DNA of 56,118 bases from Bryobacteraceae bacterium (GTDB taxonomy: Bacteria > Acidobacteriota > Terriglobia > Bryobacterales > Bryobacteraceae). This document shows, piece after piece, positions 16,619 to 25,367 of this stretch. The stretch's first letter is position 1. Each line of letters opens with the position of its first letter. Location: NCBI GenBank assembly GCA_019748195.1, contig JAIEPW010000051.1:1-56118 (forward strand), written 5' to 3'. Both the position numbers and the translations under genes were made by a program. The notes under the pieces are model-generated. The model had not been told where the DNA came from. It did not search any database and saw nothing but the letters and a program-made list of their open reading frames with translations.

Positions 16619-18792
16619 CAGTCCCGCAGCAGGCGGAGCGCGTTGAAGATCACCAGCAGGCTGACGCCCATGTCGGCGGCGATCGCCGCCCACAGCGATG
16701 CGCCTCCGGTGAAGGTCAGAATCACGAACAGGATCTTGATGGCCAGCGAAAGCACGATGTTTTCGCGAATGATGCTTAGCGTGCGGCGGGAGAGGCGGAT
16801 GAGCCACGGGAGCTTGGACAAGTCGTCCGACATGAGGGCGACGTCGGCGGCTTCGACGGCGGCGTCGGAGCCGGCGGCGCCCATCGCGACTCCGACGGTG
16901 GATCTGGCCATGGCCGGCGCGTCGTTGATGCCGTCGCCCACCATGATCACGTGCCCGTACTTAGCCACCAGCTTTTCCACCGCGGTTACTTTCTCGTCGG
17001 GCAGCAGCTCCGCGAACACTTCATCCACGCCGGTTTGCCGCGCGATGGCGCCGGCGGTGGGCTGATTGTCGCCGGTCAGCATGGCGATGTGCTCAATGCC
17101 GGCCCGCCGCAAGGCGGCGATCGCGTGGGCGCTCTCGGTGCGGACGCGGTCGGCAAGCAGAATCAGGCCGATCACCGCGCGATCGTGCCCGACGCAGACT
17201 ACCGTGCGTCCGGGGCCGGAAAGTTCCTCGATCAGATCGTGCAACTCCGGGCTTTCCAGGTGACGCCGCTCATGCAGGTAGCGGTGCGAGCCGACCCAGT
17301 ACTTGACGCCGTTCCACACCGCCGTGGCGCCGCGGCCCTGCATCTCGACGAATTCGGAGACCTGCGCCGGCCGAATCCCGTTCACCGCGGCGTGTTCGAC
17401 GATCGCCCGCGCCAGCGGATGATGGCTGCGGGATTCGAGCGCCGCGGCCAGCCCCAGCAATTCCTGCTCATCGCTTTCGTCCAGGGACCGGACCTCCACC
17501 ACCGCGGGCTTGCCCTCGGTGAGCGTTCCTGTCTTGTCGATAGCGATCGCCTTGATTCGCGCCGGTAATTCGATGAACAGCCCGCCCTTGATCAGTACCC
17601 CGTGGCGCGCCGCGCTGGCCAAGGCGGCGACGATCGAGACCGGGGTCGAGATCACCAGCGCGCAGGGGCAGGCGATCACCAGCAGCACCAGGGATCGATA
17701 GATGGAGGAACTCCAATCCACGCCGAGCACGAACGGCGACGCGATCAGCACCAGGGTCGCCAGGGCGATGACCACGGGCGTGTAGATGCGGGCGAACTGA
17801 TCCACCCACTGCTCACTGGGTCCGCGCCGCGCATGGGCCTGGCCCACCATCTTGGCGATCCGCGCGATCATCGTGTCGCCGGCCGCCTTTGTCGAGCGCA
17901 CCTCGATGGCGCCGTTGCCATTCACGGTTCCCGCGTAAACGGCGCTTCCCGGCCATTTCTCCACGGGAATGCTCTCGCCCGTGATCGGTGATTCGTTAAT
18001 GTCGCTGACGCCGCTGACCACGATGCCGTCCAGCGCAATGCGCTCTCCGGGTTTCACCAGAAACAACGAGCCGATGTTCACCAGTTCCGGCCGCGTGTCG
18101 TGCTGATGATCGTTGTGGATCACGCGCACCGACGGCGGGGAGAGGTCCAGCAGCTTTTCCACGGCCCGCCGGGCCCGCCCCACGCTCCAGCTCTCCAGCG
18201 ACAAGGAAAGGGCGAAGAGGAATGAGACGGTGGAAGCCTCAAACCATTCTCCGATGGCGATCGCTCCGGCAACGGCGATCATCATCAGCAGGTTCATGTC
18301 CGGACGCGCGCGCCGCAGCGCGAACCACGCCTTCGGCAGCACGAACCAGGTGCCGCACAGGATCCCCGCGATGTACAGAAGCTGCGCCCGCAGCGGAACA
18401 TGATGGGCGATGCCCATCCCCTCGCTACCGAACGCGTTGGTGAAGCCGCCTTCGGCCCACGCATGAACCGTAAGTCCGAGCGCCGCGAAAACGCCGCTGG
18501 CCGCCGTTACCGCCGTCCGCGTGCGGCGGTCGCGAAGCTCCCGCTTCACCGCTTCCGGGGTGTGCTGCGCACCGCGGATCTCAGCCCGCATTCCCGTCTG
18601 CCGCACCCGGTCCATGATGATCTGCGGCGATACGCCGTTGGCGTCCACCAGCATCCGCCCGTTGAGGACGTCGAAGGAAAGTTTGGAATCGCCTCCCACC
18701 AGAGGCCCCAACTCGCGGCGGAGTACGGCGACTTCCTCCGCGCAATCCAGCCCATGGACTTGAAACTCGAACTTTTCGGTGCCGGTGGACAC
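16618..18792 (-). CDS. Heavy-metal P1B-type ATPase (Zn/Cd/Pb-type exporter)
   Basis: 724 residues from GTG 18792. I prefer this start to TTG 18822 because a perfect TATAAT ends six bases before it, which predicts a leaderless mRNA. Order: an N-terminal HMA domain with GLDCAEEV (one Cys only, second replaced by Glu); transmembrane helices; the actuator TGES; the metal site CPC in VIACPCALVISTP; the phosphorylation site DKTGTLTEG; the SHHPLA nucleotide motif; GDGINDAPA; and the end helix with ADMGVSLLVIFNALRLL, whose Lys (LAIKILF) and Asp fit the Zn/Cd-type P1B-2 group. It would export Zn2+, Cd2+ or Pb2+ across the inner membrane. It is divergent from an iron-type regulator. Confidence 0.9.
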   Translation of the reverse strand: MSTGTEKFEFQVHGLDCAEEVAVLRRELGPLVGGDSKLSFDVLNGRMLVDANGVSPQIIMDRVRQTGMRAEIRGAQHTPEAVKRELRDRRTRTAVTAASGVFAALGLTVHAWAEGGFTNAFGSEGMGIAHHVPLRAQLLYIAGILCGTWFVLPKAWFALRRARPDMNLLMMIAVAGAIAIGEWFEASTVSFLFALSLSLESWSVGRARRAVEKLLDLSPPSVRVIHNDHQHDTRPELVNIGSLFLVKPGERIALDGIVVSGVSDINESPITGESIPVEKWPGSAVYAGTVNGNGAIEVRSTKAAGDTMIARIAKMVGQAHARRGPSEQWVDQFARIYTPVVIALATLVLIASPFVLGVDWSSSIYRSLVLLVIACPCALVISTPVSIVAALASAARHGVLIKGGLFIELPARIKAIAIDKTGTLTEGKPAVVEVRSLDESDEQELLGLAAALESRSHHPLARAIVEHAAVNGIRPAQVSEFVEMQGRGATAVWNGVKYWVGSHRYLHERRHLESPELHDLIEELSGPGRTVVCVGHDRAVIGLILLADRVRTESAHAIAALRRAGIEHIAMLTGDNQPTAGAIARQTGVDEVFAELLPDEKVTAVEKLVAKYGHVIMVGDGINDAPAMARSTVGVAMGAAGSDAAVEAADVALMSDDLSKLPWLIRLSRRTLSIIRENIVLSLAIKILFVILTFTGGASLWAAIAADMGVSLLVIFNALRLLRD

Positions 18793-18845
18793 GCTTGTAT
18801 TATAGCTAATGGTGATGTACAATTGGAACTTAACTTAGGTTAACT
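18793..18845. promoter_or_regulatory. Divergent metal-responsive promoter region with DtxR-type operator
   Basis: Plus strand: TTGTAT (18795-18800), 17-bp spacer, TACAAT (18818-18823) for the regulator gene at 18846. Minus strand: TATAAT (18804-18799) for the ATPase. The palindrome TTAACTTAGGTTAA (18830-18843; arms TTAAC/GTTAA) covers the expected transcription start of the regulator gene and resembles half of a DtxR/IdeR box (TTAGGTTA). This suggests that the regulator represses its own operon; control of the ATPase promoter from the same site is possible but less certain. Confidence 0.6.
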
Positions 18846-19841
18846 ATGTTGCTTTGGATCGCGGGTACGGTGGGGCTGGCTGCCGCGGCGGCTTTTGCGC
18901 TGCGGAAACCGTGGGTCCGGCAGCGGGGCCGCAATCGCCGCGCGGACCTGGAAGACGTTCTGAAGCATATCTTTACCCGCCGCCATGAAGGCCGGGAGGC
19001 GAGCATGGAGAGCGTCGCCGGACACCTTCGGATCTCGCCCCGCCGCGCCATCCGTCTGTGCACCGAACTGGAATCGCAGGGCATGGCGGAAAGCGACAGC
19101 GGCACGCTGCGCCTGACGCCGAAAGGTGAGGATTGGGCTCGCGAGGTGGTGCGCGCCCACCGCCTGTGGGAGACCTACCTGGCCAACGAAGCCCGCATGT
19201 CGATGCGCGACGTGCATGGGCCGGCCGAGCGCGAGGAACACCGCCTGGTGGCCGATCGCCAGGTGGAAGCGCTGGACGCCCGCCTGGGGCACCCCCGCAG
19301 CGATCCTCACGGCGATCCCATCCCGCGAATCGCCGGTGATGCGGTCCTATCTCCCGCCCGCTGCCTTACCGGCTGGCCCCTCGGCACGCCTGCGGAAGTC
19401 GTGCACGTGGAGGATGAGCCGGAGGCGCTGTTTGAGCAGATTCTGAAGGGCGGCCTTGCCCCCGGCACGGTGGTGACGCCCATCGAATCCTCCGCGGACC
19501 GCATTATTCTCTCCGAAGGCAGCCGCGTGTTCGAACTTTCACGGCTGGCCGCCGGCAGCGTGCAGGTTCGCGCGGTGTCCGCGGAGTACGCGCAACGCAG
19601 CCAGTGGGTGCGATTGTCCGACTTGAACACGGGGGAACAGGGCGAGGTGATGTTGCTCGATCCGGCCTTGCGCGGATTCACCCGCCGCCGCCTGCTGGAC
19701 CTGGGCTTGACCGGACGCGCGAAAGTGGAAGCGGCTCTCGGAAACGCCTTCGGCGATCCCAAGGCGTATCGCGTCCGCGGCACCACCATTGCGCTGCGAA
19801 ACGACCAGGCGTCGCGCGTCTGGGTGAAGAGGTCCGCGTGA
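18846..19841 (+). CDS. Membrane-anchored DtxR-family regulator with C-terminal FeoA domain
   Basis: 331 residues. Residues 1-20 form a hydrophobic helix (MLLWIAGTVGLAAAAAFAL) followed by a strongly basic stretch, so the protein should be anchored in the inner membrane with its DNA-binding part in the cytoplasm. A winged helix follows (~33-95: SVAGHLRISPRRAIRLCTELESQGM). The dimerisation/metal domain keeps the ligands H105, E109, H124, E128, E131 and H132; position 128, Cys in classical DtxR, is Glu. Residues ~165-250 form a linker/SH3-like part and ~255-328 a FeoA-like SH3 domain (LSDLNTGEQGEVMLLDP, RRLLDLGLTGRAKVE). It is the first gene of the feo operon and its GTGA overlaps feoB. A free FeoA gene is absent, so this fusion may serve both roles. 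Confidence 0.85.
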   Translation: MLLWIAGTVGLAAAAAFALRKPWVRQRGRNRRADLEDVLKHIFTRRHEGREASMESVAGHLRISPRRAIRLCTELESQGMAESDSGTLRLTPKGEDWAREVVRAHRLWETYLANEARMSMRDVHGPAEREEHRLVADRQVEALDARLGHPRSDPHGDPIPRIAGDAVLSPARCLTGWPLGTPAEVVHVEDEPEALFEQILKGGLAPGTVVTPIESSADRIILSEGSRVFELSRLAAGSVQVRAVSAEYAQRSQWVRLSDLNTGEQGEVMLLDPALRGFTRRRLLDLGLTGRAKVEAALGNAFGDPKAYRVRGTTIALRNDQASRVWVKRSA

Positions 19842-20662
19842 GCCTGCCCGGTCATGATTGCGACAATTGCCCCGCCGGCGCGCATCTGGAGCGGATGGGC
19901 ATCCGGCTGGAGAAGTTCGATCGCCTGGTGGCGCTGGCGGGGAATCCCAACACCGGCAAGTCGTCCGTGTTTAATTCGCTTACCGGGCTGAAGCAGCATG
20001 TCGGCAACTGGCCGGGCAAGACCGTGGCTCGCGCGGAGGGCGGATTCGCGTTCAACGGCATCCGCTATAAGCTGGTGGACCTTCCCGGCACCTACTCTCT
20101 TCTGTCGGCTTCCCAGGACGAGGAGATCAGCCGCAACTTCCTGCTGTTCGGGCGGCCCGATTGCACCATCGTGGTGGTGGACGCCACCGCGCTCGAGCGC
20201 AACCTGAACCTGGTCCTGCAGGTTCTGGAGATCACCAGCAAAGTGGTGGTGTGCGTCAACCTGATGGACGAAGCCCGGCGCAAAGGGCTGGAAGTGGATG
20301 TCCGCAGCCTGGCTCGCGATCTCGGCGTGCCCGCGGTGGGCGCCATCGCGCGCACCGGCGAAGGCCTCAGTGAACTGATCCAGACCGTCGCCGGCGTGAT
20401 TGCCGGCGAGATCGCCACCAGGCCTCTGCGCCCGAAACATCCCGCGGAAATCGAGGAGGCGATCGGTGAGCTGGCGCCGATGATCGAGGCCGCCGTGCCC
20501 GGAGTTCCCAACGCCCGCTGGATCGCCTACCGCCTGCTGGACGGCGATCACCGCATGCGGCAGGCGCTGTCCACCGGCGAGCTCGCGGAACTGGTGAAGG
20601 CCGAGGGCGCCCCGGTGGAAGCCGCGCAAAGCAAACTGATCTCGCTGCAGGGGAGACAATGA
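19838..20662 (+). CDS. feoB: FeoB N-terminal GTPase, encoded separately
   Basis: 274 residues from GTG 19838, overlapping the regulator stop. The G motifs are complete: GNPNTGKS (35-42), DLPG (81-84), NLMD (141-144) and a G5-like AIARTG. The switch region YSLLSASQDEEISRNFLLFGRPD matches FeoB. It then carries a helical GDP-dissociation-inhibitor-like region and stops, where a normal FeoB would continue into the membrane part. The N-terminus has a cysteine pair (HDCDNCP). The stop overlaps the start of the membrane half as ATGA, so both halves should be made in equal amounts. The gene has no frameshift scar that I can see: each half has its own start. Confidence 0.88.
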   Translation: MSLPGHDCDNCPAGAHLERMGIRLEKFDRLVALAGNPNTGKSSVFNSLTGLKQHVGNWPGKTVARAEGGFAFNGIRYKLVDLPGTYSLLSASQDEEISRNFLLFGRPDCTIVVVDATALERNLNLVLQVLEITSKVVVCVNLMDEARRKGLEVDVRSLARDLGVPAVGAIARTGEGLSELIQTVAGVIAGEIATRPLRPKHPAEIEEAIGELAPMIEAAVPGVPNARWIAYRLLDGDHRMRQALSTGELAELVKAEGAPVEAAQSKLISLQGRQ

Positions 20663-22038
20663 CCGGCCTGCGGGAAGTGATCGTGAAGGCGGACATGCTG
20701 CGCGACGGACTCGCGCCCGATTTCCGCGATCAGATGGTGGAAAACCTCTATCTCGAGGCGGACCGCATCTCCTCCCGCGCCGTCAAGCAAGCCGGCGACG
20801 CGAAGTGGGACCTGGATCAGCGCGTGGACCGCCTGGTGACTTCCCCCCTGTTCGGGCTGCCCTTGATGGTCCTGCTGATGACCGCCGTGTTCTGGCTGAC
20901 GATCGTGGGCGCGAACATCCCATCCCAGATGCTGGCCACCGCCCTGTTCTGGGTGGAGGCGCGCGGCGCGGATCTGTTCCAGTCCTTCGGCTCGCCCTGG
21001 TGGCTCACCGGCTTTCTGTGGAACGGCGTGTGGCGCGGGCTGGCTTGGGTGATCAGCGTGATGCTGCCGCCGATGGCGATCTTCTTTCCTGTATTCACGA
21101 TCCTCGAAGACCTGGGTTACCTGCCGCGCGTCGCGTTTAACATGGACTGGCTGTTCCGGCGCGCGGGCGCGCACGGCAAGCAGGCGTTAAGCATGGCGAT
21201 GGGCTTCGGCTGCAACGCCGCGGGCGTCATCGCCACCCGCGTCATCGATTCTCCCCGCGAACGCCTGATCGCGATCCTGACCAACAACTTTGTTCCCTGC
21301 AACGGGCGTTTCCCCACATTGATCATGCTGGCGACCATCTTCGTCGCGGCCCAGTTTCCCCCGCTGTTCGCCTCGATTGCGGCGGCAGGCGCCGTGGCCG
21401 GAATTGTCTTGCTGGGCATCGGATTCACGTTAGTGGTTTCCGCCGTTCTCTCGCGCACGCTGCTGCAGGGCGAGGCGTCGGCGTTCACCCTGGAACTGCC
21501 GCCTTACCGCCGTCCCAGCGTGCTGCGCATCCTTTATACGTCCCTCATCGACCGGACGTTGTTCGTGCTGTGGCGGGCCATGCTGACCGCGGCCCCGGCC
21601 GGCGCGGTGATCTGGATCCTGGCGAACATTCACGTCAGCGGCGCCAGCCTCGCGCGGCACATCGCCGATTTCTTCCAGCCCTTCGGCTACCTGCTCGGCC
21701 TGGACGGCGTCATCCTGCTGGCATACGTGATCGCCATTCCCGCGAACGAGATCGTCGTGCCCACCATGCTGATGATGTACCTGGGCGCCGGCTCCATGAG
21801 CGAAATGGAATCGTTCGACGAGATTCGCAAGGTGCTGGTGGATCAGAACGGCTGGACACTGCTGACCGCCGTGAACCTGATGCTGTTCAGTCTGCTGCAC
21901 AATCCCTGCGCCACGACCATTCTCACGATCTGGAAGGAAACGCGATCCGGTAAATGGACCGCGATCGGCGCGCTGATGCCGCTGGCGATTGCTTTTGGCG
22001 TGACGTTCCTGGTCGCGCAAGTGGTGCGGTTATGGTGA
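20659..22038 (+). CDS. feoB: FeoB membrane permease part, encoded separately
   Basis: 459 residues from ATG 20659. The start (MTGLREVIVKADMLRDGLAPDFRDQMVENLYLEADRI) matches the linker that follows the GTPase domain in one-piece FeoB. The two Gate regions are present (PPMAIFFPVFTILEDLGYLPRVAF with MGFGCNAAGVIATR and LTNNFVPCNGRFPTL; later AYVIAIPANEIVVPT and the C-terminal SLLHNPCATTILTIWKET). The conserved gate cysteines are there. It carries Fe2+ across the inner membrane together with the GTPase encoded just upstream. Confidence 0.9.
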   Translation: MTGLREVIVKADMLRDGLAPDFRDQMVENLYLEADRISSRAVKQAGDAKWDLDQRVDRLVTSPLFGLPLMVLLMTAVFWLTIVGANIPSQMLATALFWVEARGADLFQSFGSPWWLTGFLWNGVWRGLAWVISVMLPPMAIFFPVFTILEDLGYLPRVAFNMDWLFRRAGAHGKQALSMAMGFGCNAAGVIATRVIDSPRERLIAILTNNFVPCNGRFPTLIMLATIFVAAQFPPLFASIAAAGAVAGIVLLGIGFTLVVSAVLSRTLLQGEASAFTLELPPYRRPSVLRILYTSLIDRTLFVLWRAMLTAAPAGAVIWILANIHVSGASLARHIADFFQPFGYLLGLDGVILLAYVIAIPANEIVVPTMLMMYLGAGSMSEMESFDEIRKVLVDQNGWTLLTAVNLMLFSLLHNPCATTILTIWKETRSGKWTAIGALMPLAIAFGVTFLVAQVVRLW

Positions 22039-22823
22039 CCGCGGTCGTACTGCTGCCGGGAGCGGGAGGGCACGCCGGAACGCTGGCGCGCCACATCCCC
22101 TATTTCGAACCCGAGTGGCAAACGCTGGCGATCTCCTACCCGCCCGTGCCCACTCTTGGCGAGCTTTGCCGCGAGATCGCTTCCCGCATGGACGAGGCGG
22201 GCGTCGGGATCGCGCACGTGATCGGCGGATCGTACGGAGGCATGGTGGCGCAGGCGTTCGCGGAGTGGTACCCCCAGCGCGTCGGCAAGCTGGTCCTGTC
22301 CCACACGGGCGGACCCGATCCCGGGCGCGGCGCGAAAATGCGCACCGCCGCCCGCTGGATGAACCGGCTGCCGCTAAGCTGGTTGAAGTGGATCTTCGGC
22401 AAGCGGATGGGCAAGCTGATCCCGAGTGTGCCCGAAGCGCGCGAGGCCAGGCTGCAGTTCGAGCGCATCCTGAAGGACTGGACACGCCGGGATATCGACG
22501 CGCTCTTCGCTCGCGCGGCCGAGTTCCAGAACTTCGGCCCCGCCACATGGCAGGGCGAAACGCTTCTGCTGTGGGCCGACGACGACCCGGCAACGCCGGA
22601 ACCCGTTCGCACGGCCCTCCACCAGCGGTATCCCCAGGCGCAGGTTTATGAGTTCCACGGAACGGGACACGCGGCCGCGCTGTTGAAACCCGACGAGTAC
22701 TTCGGCGCGATCCGCGACTTCCTACGCGCCCCATCCGGCGCTCAACGCGGCCAGCTCGCCCAGGTGGAGTCTTCCGGTGTAGATCGCCATGCCCAGCGCG
22801 GCGTGGATGTTCATCGCGTGTAG
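22032..22823 (+). CDS. Alpha/beta-hydrolase in the feo operon
   Basis: 263 residues from ATG 22032, overlapping the feoB membrane gene by seven bases. Features: oxyanion region LLPGAGGHAG, nucleophile elbow GGSYGG (GxSxxG), acid in LLLWADDDPATP, and the catalytic His in FHGTGHAAALL. There is no signal peptide, so it is cytoplasmic. The substrate is unknown; an esterase acting on an iron-siderophore is one thought suggested by the operon, but nothing in the sequence shows it. The last ~34 codons are antisense to the 3' end of hisA (22722-22823); a normal family member would end near FLRAP, so this tail may be an accidental extension. Confidence 0.78.
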   Translation: MVTAVVLLPGAGGHAGTLARHIPYFEPEWQTLAISYPPVPTLGELCREIASRMDEAGVGIAHVIGGSYGGMVAQAFAEWYPQRVGKLVLSHTGGPDPGRGAKMRTAARWMNRLPLSWLKWIFGKRMGKLIPSVPEAREARLQFERILKDWTRRDIDALFARAAEFQNFGPATWQGETLLLWADDDPATPEPVRTALHQRYPQAQVYEFHGTGHAAALLKPDEYFGAIRDFLRAPSGAQRGQLAQVESSGVDRHAQRGVDVHRV

Positions 22824-23432
22824 CGCCCGGATTTCTTCCAGTGTCGTAATGCCGCCGGCGGCGGTGATCTCGTGCGACGTCGCCGCGCGCAGGCCCCGGA
22901 ACCACTCGAGATCCGTGCCCTGCATCATGCCTTCCTTATCCACGTACGTGCACAGGAAGCCGGAGCAATAAGGCTCCAGCTCTCCGATCACCCGCGCCGC
23001 TTCGAGTTCGGTTGACTCCTGCCACCCCTTCACCACGATGCGGCCGTCCTTTGAGTCGAGCGCGATGACGATGCGGGCGGGCGTGACGCGCGCGGCGATC
23101 TCCCGCAGCAGCGGCCGGTTGATCCCGGCCTTGTGGAACGCCGACGTGCCCAGGATCACGCGATGCGCGCCCAGGCGCACCAGTTCCGACGCTCGCTCCG
23201 CCGTGCGGACACCCCCGCCCACGCGGCACGTCGCCTTCCGCGCCAGATCTTCCACCAGCCCGTTGTTCGAACCCGTGCCCTTGGCTGCGTCCAGGTCGAT
23301 CACCTGAATCTGCGGGAAGGCCGAAAAGCGATCGAGCATCGTCTGCGCCGAGTCGATTTCCAGGGCCTTGTCGCGGCCCTGCACCAGTTGCACGACCTTG
23401 CCGCCCATCAGGTCGATGCAGGGAATGATCAT
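22722..23432 (-). CDS. hisA: 1-(5-phosphoribosyl)-5-[(5-phosphoribosylamino)methylideneamino]imidazole-4-carboxamide isomerase
   Basis: 236 residues, ATG 23432, overlapping the hisF stop as ATGA. A TIM barrel with the N-terminal catalytic Asp in [18 protein letters not shown] and the half-barrel repeats typical of HisA/HisF ([18 protein letters not shown]). The second catalytic Asp is expected in the [16 protein letters not shown] region. It catalyses the Amadori rearrangement of ProFAR to PRFAR, step 4 of histidine synthesis. It is the last gene of the operon, and its 3' end overlaps the convergent hydrolase gene by 102 bases. Confidence 0.95.
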   Translation of the reverse strand: MIIPCIDLMGGKVVQLVQGRDKALEIDSAQTMLDRFSAFPQIQVIDLDAAKGTGSNNGLVEDLARKATCRVGGGVRTAERASELVRLGAHRVILGTSAFHKAGINRPLLREIAARVTPARIVIALDSKDGRIVVKGWQESTELEAARVIGELEPYCSGFLCTYVDKEGMMQGTDLEWFRGLRAATSHEITAAGGITTLEEIRALHAMNIHAALGMAIYTGRLHLGELAALSAGWGA

Positions 23433-24193
23433 GCCGCGGGCCTTACCGGGATGCCGCGCGATTGCAGAAAGTGCTTCAGGTCCGCGACAGTGTAGGTTCC
23501 GAAGTGAAATATAGAGGCCGCGAGGGCGGCGTCCGCGCCCGCGCCGCCCAGCACTTCTGAGAAATGTTCCAGTGTGCCCGCGCCTCCGGAGGCGATTACC
23601 GGGACGGATGTCGCCGCGGCGACCGCGCGGGTCAGCGGGCAATCGAAACCCTGCCGCACGCCGTCGGCATCCATCGACGTCAGCAGGATCTCGCCCGCCC
23701 CCAGCGCCTGCCCTTGTTGGGCCCAGGCAACCGCGTCCATGCCTTCGTCGTGGCGGCCGCCCTTGGTGAACACGTTCCAGCCGCCCCGCGGGTTGCGGCG
23801 CGCGTCGATCGCGAGCACCACCGCTTGTGCCCCGAACTCCTCGCTCAGCTCGCGGATCAGCTCCGGATGCCGTACGGCGGCAGTATTGAGGCTCACCTTG
23901 TCCGCGCCCGCGTGCAGAATGCGCCGGGCGTCCTCCACGCTGCGAACCCCGCCTCCGACCGTCAGCGGTATGAACACCTCGCGAGCCGTCCGGCGCACCA
24001 CGTCGACCATCGTCTCGCGGCCGTCGCTGGACGCCGTGATGTCCAGGAACACCAGTTCGTCGGCGCCCTGTTCGTTGTAGCGCGCGGCGAGTTCCACCGG
24101 ATCGCCCGCGTCGCGCAGGTTCACGAAGTTGACGCCCTTCACCACCCGGCCGGCGGTGACGTCCAGGCAGGGAATGATGCGCTTGGTCAGCAT
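23429..24193 (-). CDS. hisF: Imidazole glycerol phosphate synthase, cyclase subunit
   Basis: 254 residues, ATG 24193. TIM barrel with catalytic Asp in [19 protein letters not shown] and the phosphate-binding loops [11 protein letters not shown] and [10 protein letters not shown]; the second Asp is in [15 protein letters not shown]. It joins ammonia from HisH to PRFAR and releases imidazole glycerol phosphate and AICAR. It overlaps hisH by seven bases and hisA by four, in line with the HisH-HisF complex being made together. Confidence 0.95.
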   Translation of the reverse strand: MLTKRIIPCLDVTAGRVVKGVNFVNLRDAGDPVELAARYNEQGADELVFLDITASSDGRETMVDVVRRTAREVFIPLTVGGGVRSVEDARRILHAGADKVSLNTAAVRHPELIRELSEEFGAQAVVLAIDARRNPRGGWNVFTKGGRHDEGMDAVAWAQQGQALGAGEILLTSMDADGVRQGFDCPLTRAVAAATSVPVIASGGAGTLEHFSEVLGGAGADAALAASIFHFGTYTVADLKHFLQSRGIPVRPAA

Positions 24194-24783
24194 AGCTCGG
24201 CGAAATTCCTTATGATGGCCAATCCCGCGGGGCCGGATTTTTCGGGATGGAATTGCACTGCGTAGACGTTGTCCTGCTCGATTACGGCGGTGAAGGGATC
24301 CTGATAAGTGCAGGTGGCCGAGGCTGAATCCACCACCGGGGCGCAATAGCTGTTGGCGAAGTACACGTATGGGCGATCGCCCAGGCCATGCAGCAACTTC
24401 GACGGCTTACGGCGAATCAATTCGTTCCAACCCATGTGCGGAACACGGAGGTGGGAAGGGAATCGCCGGATGCGGCCTTCCAGCACGCCAAGCCCGGGCT
24501 GGTCCGGCGCTTCCTCGCTCGATGGAAACAGCGCCTGCAGCCCCAGGCAGATCCCCAGGAAGGGCGCGCCCGCCCGCATCCGTTCGAGAAGGGGCTCACG
24601 GAGCTGCAGCGCGTCTAGGGCGCGCATCATCTGGCCGAAATGGCCCACTCCCGGCAGGATCAGCTTTCCCGCTCCGGCGACGGATTGCGGATCGCGAACC
24701 ACGCGATGCGCCGCGCCGGCCTTTTCCAGCGTGTTGCGCACGGATTGCAGGTTGCCCGCCCCGTAATCCAGGATCGTGATCAC
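24187..24783 (-). CDS. hisH: Imidazole glycerol phosphate synthase, glutaminase subunit
   Basis: 198 residues from GTG 24783, which overlaps the hisB stop (GTGA); the frame remains open upstream inside hisB but has no HisH sequence there. Class I glutamine amidotransferase: [14 protein letters not shown] start, oxyanion-strand [10 protein letters not shown], nucleophile Cys in [10 protein letters not shown], and the His-Glu pair in QFHPEKSG. It hydrolyses glutamine and channels ammonia to HisF. Confidence 0.95.
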   Translation of the reverse strand: MITILDYGAGNLQSVRNTLEKAGAAHRVVRDPQSVAGAGKLILPGVGHFGQMMRALDALQLREPLLERMRAGAPFLGICLGLQALFPSSEEAPDQPGLGVLEGRIRRFPSHLRVPHMGWNELIRRKPSKLLHGLGDRPYVYFANSYCAPVVDSASATCTYQDPFTAVIEQDNVYAVQFHPEKSGPAGLAIIRNFAELC

Positions 24784-25367
24784 AGCAGGCCCTTGGTGGA
24801 CGGCAACTGGCCGCGCAGCCGCGCATCCCTGGATGCCGCGTACTTCATCGCCTTGGCGAAACACTTGAAGATGGCTTCCAGCTTGTGGTGATTCGATCTT
24901 CCGTAGAGCACCTTGGCGTGGAGATTGGCGCCCGCGTGATTCACAAAGCCGCCGAAGAAATCCTCGGCCAGCTCGCTCTGCAGGTCTCCCACCAGCCGCA
25001 CCTTCACCTTGTCCTTGTACACCAGCGCCGGACGCCCGCTGAGATCCACGGCCACCACCGCCAGTGTTTCATCCATGGGCATCACGAAATATCCGGCGCG
25101 ATTGATGCCCGTGCGGTCGCCGAGGGCCTTGGAAAAAAGCTGCCCGAGCACGATGCCGGCGTCCTCCACCGTGTGATGCTGGTCCACGTCCAGGTCGCCT
25201 GCCGCCCGCAGCGTCAGGTCGAAGCCGCCGTGCTTCGTGAACAGCTCCAGCATGTGATCCAGGAATCGGATGCCGGTGGCAATGTCGTACCGGCCTTTTC
25301 CTTCGATCTTCAACGCCCCCCGGATTTGCGTTTCCTTGGTGATCCGCTCCACGGATGCGGTTCTCAT
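24780..25367 (-). CDS. hisB: Imidazoleglycerol-phosphate dehydratase
   Basis: 195 residues, ATG 25367. Single-domain enzyme without the phosphatase fused in enterobacterial HisB. Metal-binding motifs appear twice, as expected: [14 protein letters not shown] with [13 protein letters not shown], and the C-terminal [35 protein letters not shown] is also diagnostic. Mn2+-dependent; removes water from imidazole glycerol phosphate, step 6. The lack of a fused phosphatase means a separate histidinol-phosphatase is needed; the HAD gene just upstream is a candidate. Confidence 0.95.
   Translation of the reverse strand: MRTASVERITKETQIRGALKIEGKGRYDIATGIRFLDHMLELFTKHGGFDLTLRAAGDLDVDQHHTVEDAGIVLGQLFSKALGDRTGINRAGYFVMPMDETLAVVAVDLSGRPALVYKDKVKVRLVGDLQSELAEDFFGGFVNHAGANLHAKVLYGRSNHHKLEAIFKCFAKAMKYAASRDARLRGQLPSTKGLL

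Noticed and set aside
19838-22038. FeoB split as a simple frameshift artefact
   Set aside because: Both halves have proper starts with an ATGA overlap and the break falls at the domain linker; a sequencing error is possible but less likely.
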